Source: Clusia tigrina (lineage: Eukaryota > Arthropoda > Insecta > Diptera > Clusiidae). Taken from it: a stretch of 64,000 nucleotides of DNA. The stretch is taken from assembly GCA_920105625.2 (NCBI GenBank), contig CAKKTE020000276.1, forward strand, positions 310,001-374,000. The letters run 5' to 3'. Positions within the stretch are counted from its first letter, which is position 1. Each line of letters starts with the position of its first letter. A model generated the notes under the pieces. It saw nothing but the letters and a program-made list of their open reading frames with translations. It was not told where the DNA came from and searched no databases. This document shows positions 61,950 to 64,000 of this stretch, in pieces. A program made the translations under genes and the position numbers.

Positions 61950-62214
61950 TGTAATTATATTTGTAATTATTCTAAAACTTTTGTAATTATATTTGTAATT
62001 ATTTGTTAACAAAATTAAAAATTATTAATTCAAACTGTAATTATATTTGTAGTGTGGTTGGTTTAAATTTCAGTGCCAGCTCCTTGGTTGTTAAAAATTT
62101 GCTGCTTTCTACCCGGTTGCTCTTCTGCTACTCACTCTTTCATTAAAAATTACCGGGCGAGTTCGTACTTCGGCGAGACGTCTTGCGGCGAAGACAGTAG
62201 CTTTTACTGGGACA
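61950..62214 (-). repeat. 5' LTR of the second BEL/Pao element (265 bp)
   Basis: Direct repeat of 56,793-57,057, starting TGTAATTATA and ending ACTGGGACA, so here the terminal TG...CA is intact. Followed by ATATC, the presumed changed target duplication, then satellite AAGAGCGATAGC. Confidence 0.88.
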
Positions 62215-64000
62215 ATATCTAAGAGCGATAGCTTAAATTGATAAGAGGCTCGAGGACTTTATTGTCACAAAATTTCAAGGTTTTATGACGCTCCAGTAAA
62301 AAGTTACAAGCATTTGAATGTTGCAAACGCACCGTACAAAAGTTAGGGCCATTTGAAATTTTATCAGTGTTTTATTTTAGAACTCAATGGTAGCATAGCT
62401 ATGAGCGATAACTTAAATATATAAGAGGCACGAGTTCTTTATTGTCACAAAATTTCAATGACTTATGGCGCTCCAGTAAAAAGTTACAAGCATTTGAATG
62501 TTGCAAACTTTGATTAGTGAAGGACGCACCGTACAGAAGTTAGGGCCATTTGAAATTTTATCAGTGTTTGATTTGGGACTCAATGGTAGCATAGCTATGA
62601 GCGATAGCTTAAATTGATAAGAGGCACGAGTACTTTATTGTCACAACATTTTAATGTTTTATGACGCTCCAGTAAAAAATTACAAGCATTTGAATGTTGC
62701 AAACTTTGATAGGTGTAGGATGCACCGCATAGAAGTTAGGGCCATGTGAAGTTTTATCAGTGTTTGATTTTGGGACTCAAGGGTAGAATAGCTATGAGCG
62801 ATAGCTTAAATTGATAAGAGATACGAGTACCTTATTGTCACAAAATTTCAAGGTTTTATGACACTTCAGTAAAAAGTTACAAGCATTTGAATGTTGCAAA
62901 CTTTGATAGGTATAAGACGCACCGTACAGAAGTTAGGGCCATTTGAAATTTTATCAGTATTTTATTTTGGGACTCAATGGTAGCATAGATACGAGCGATA
63001 GCTTAAATTTATAAGAGGCACGAGTACTTTATTGTCACCAAATTTTAAGCTTTTATGATGCTCCAGTAAAAAGTTACAAGCATTGGATTGTTGCAAACTT
63101 TGATAGGTTAAGGACGCACCGCATAGAAGTTAGCCCCATTTGAAGTTTTAGCAGTGTTTGATTTGGGACTCAATGGTAGCATAGCTATGAGCGATAGCTT
63201 AAATTGATAAGAGGTACGAGTACTTTATTGTCACAACATTTCAATGTTTTATGACGCTCCTGTAAAAAATTGCAAGCATTTGAATATTGCCAACTTTGAT
63301 AGGTGTAGGATGCACCCTATTGAAGTTTAGGGCCGTATAGAAGTTAGGGCCATTTGAAGTTTTATCAATGTTTGATTTTGGCACTCAAGGGTGGCATAGC
63401 TATGACCGATAGCTTAAATTGATAAGAGGCACGAGTACTTTATAGTCACAAAATTGCAAGTTGTCACAAAATTGACGCTTTAGTAAAAAGTTTAATAGCA
63501 TTTGAAAGTTGCAAACATTGATAGGTGTAGGACGCACCGTATAGAAGTTAGGGCCATTTGAAGTTTTAGCAGTATTTGATTTAAGACTCAAGGATAGCAT
63601 AGCTATGAGCGATGGCTTAAATTGATAAAAGGCACGAGTACTTTATTGTCACAAAATTTTAAGGTTAATGACGCTCCAGTAAAAAGCTAGAAGCATTGGA
63701 TTGTTGCAACCTTTGATTGGTATAGGACGCACCGTACAGAAGATAAAGCCATTTGAAGTTTTAGCAGTGTTTGATTTGGGACTCAACGGTAGCATAGATT
63801 TAGCGAGTACTTTATTGTCACAAAATTTCAATGTCTTATGACGCTCCAGTAAAAAGTTACAAGCATTTGAATGTTGCAAACTTTGATTGGTGAAGGACGC
63901 ACTGTACAGAAGTTAGGGCCATTTGAAGTTTTATCAGTGTTTGATTTGGGACTCAAGGGTAGCATAGCTATGAGCGTTAACTTAGATGGATAAGAGGCTC
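62215..64000 (-). repeat. Satellite subfamily B, reverse orientation, to window end
   Basis: About nine monomers on the minus strand, same type as 44.3-56.8 kb (GCATTGGATTGTTGC, TTTGATTGGTGAAGG). Several have internal deletions: the monomer at 62,325 jumps from GTTGCAAAC to GCACCG, and one near 63,800 lacks most of the dyad region. The two short minus-strand ORFs here are satellite-derived and not called. Confidence 0.93.

Larger units (their letters stand above)
56793..62214 (-). mobile_element. BEL/Pao LTR retrotransposon, old and defective
   Basis: 5,422 bp between satellite blocks, with 265-bp direct repeats at both ends that start TGTAATTATA and end near GGACA. Between them on the minus strand are gag, pol linker, RT, RNase H and integrase remnants in BEL/Pao order. 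It belongs to a different lineage from the first element, since LTRs and proteins share only family motifs. LTRs differ at 13 of 265 positions by my count (about 5%). The coding region has at least two in-frame stops in gag, several frameshifts in pol, and apparent deletions of the gag zinc knuckles/protease core and of the integrase catalytic core. I recognise no primer-binding site next to the 5' LTR. Confidence 0.93.

Noticed and set aside
1..64000. AATAAA in every monomer as polyadenylation signals
   Set aside because: Present as part of the satellite (ACAATAAAG) with no associated transcription unit; not meaningful alone.

Overview
This window is eukaryotic heterochromatin-type DNA: a long array of a roughly 196-bp satellite repeat, interrupted by two BEL/Pao LTR retrotransposons. 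There is no single-copy host gene, rRNA, tRNA or CRISPR array that I can support. The BEL/Pao proteins look like those of dipteran insects, so I suspect a fly (possibly Drosophila or a relative). I cannot name the species, and I do not recognise the satellite from memory.

Layout. (1) 1 to about 27,980: satellite subfamily A in forward orientation, with several nested higher-order repeats (HORs) made of 8 to 11 monomers. (2) About 27,980-29,658: a second subfamily, B, still forward. (3) At 29,659/29,660 the array flips. From there to the window end every monomer is on the other strand, except one short forward island at 32,421-32,490. The flip belongs to a large inverted duplication. One arm is about 27,980-29,730; the best partner arm is about 32,421-34,170, and a second, slightly shorter partner lies at 30,128 to about 31,808. 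The two right-hand partners are tandem copies 2,363 bp apart. (4) 37,888-44,301: a BEL/Pao element on the minus strand with 464-bp LTRs, a 5-bp target duplication CACTT, a primer-binding site matching tRNA-Phe, and a polypurine tract. (5) 44,307-56,792: reverse-strand subfamily B, a mosaic of segmental copies including an 'empty site' version of the first insertion point. (6) 56,793-62,214: an older, heavily broken BEL/Pao element on the minus strand with 265-bp LTRs. (7) 62,215-64,000: more reverse-strand satellite B.

The first element is recent by its LTRs (3 substitutions and 2 one-base length changes seen over 464 bp), yet its coding region has an in-frame stop in integrase and frame breaks at gag/pol and probably near the start of gag. 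The second element has about 5% LTR divergence, several stops and frameshifts, a lost integrase core and a substituted RNase H glutamate, so it is dead. I find no new gene system. The most interesting signals are structural: the strand switch with nested inverted duplications, the HOR architecture, a conserved dyad in each monomer with recurrent 13-bp deletions in it, and the self-templated record of the first retrotransposon insertion. Coordinates of repeat boundaries are by eye and good to some tens of bases unless stated as exact.
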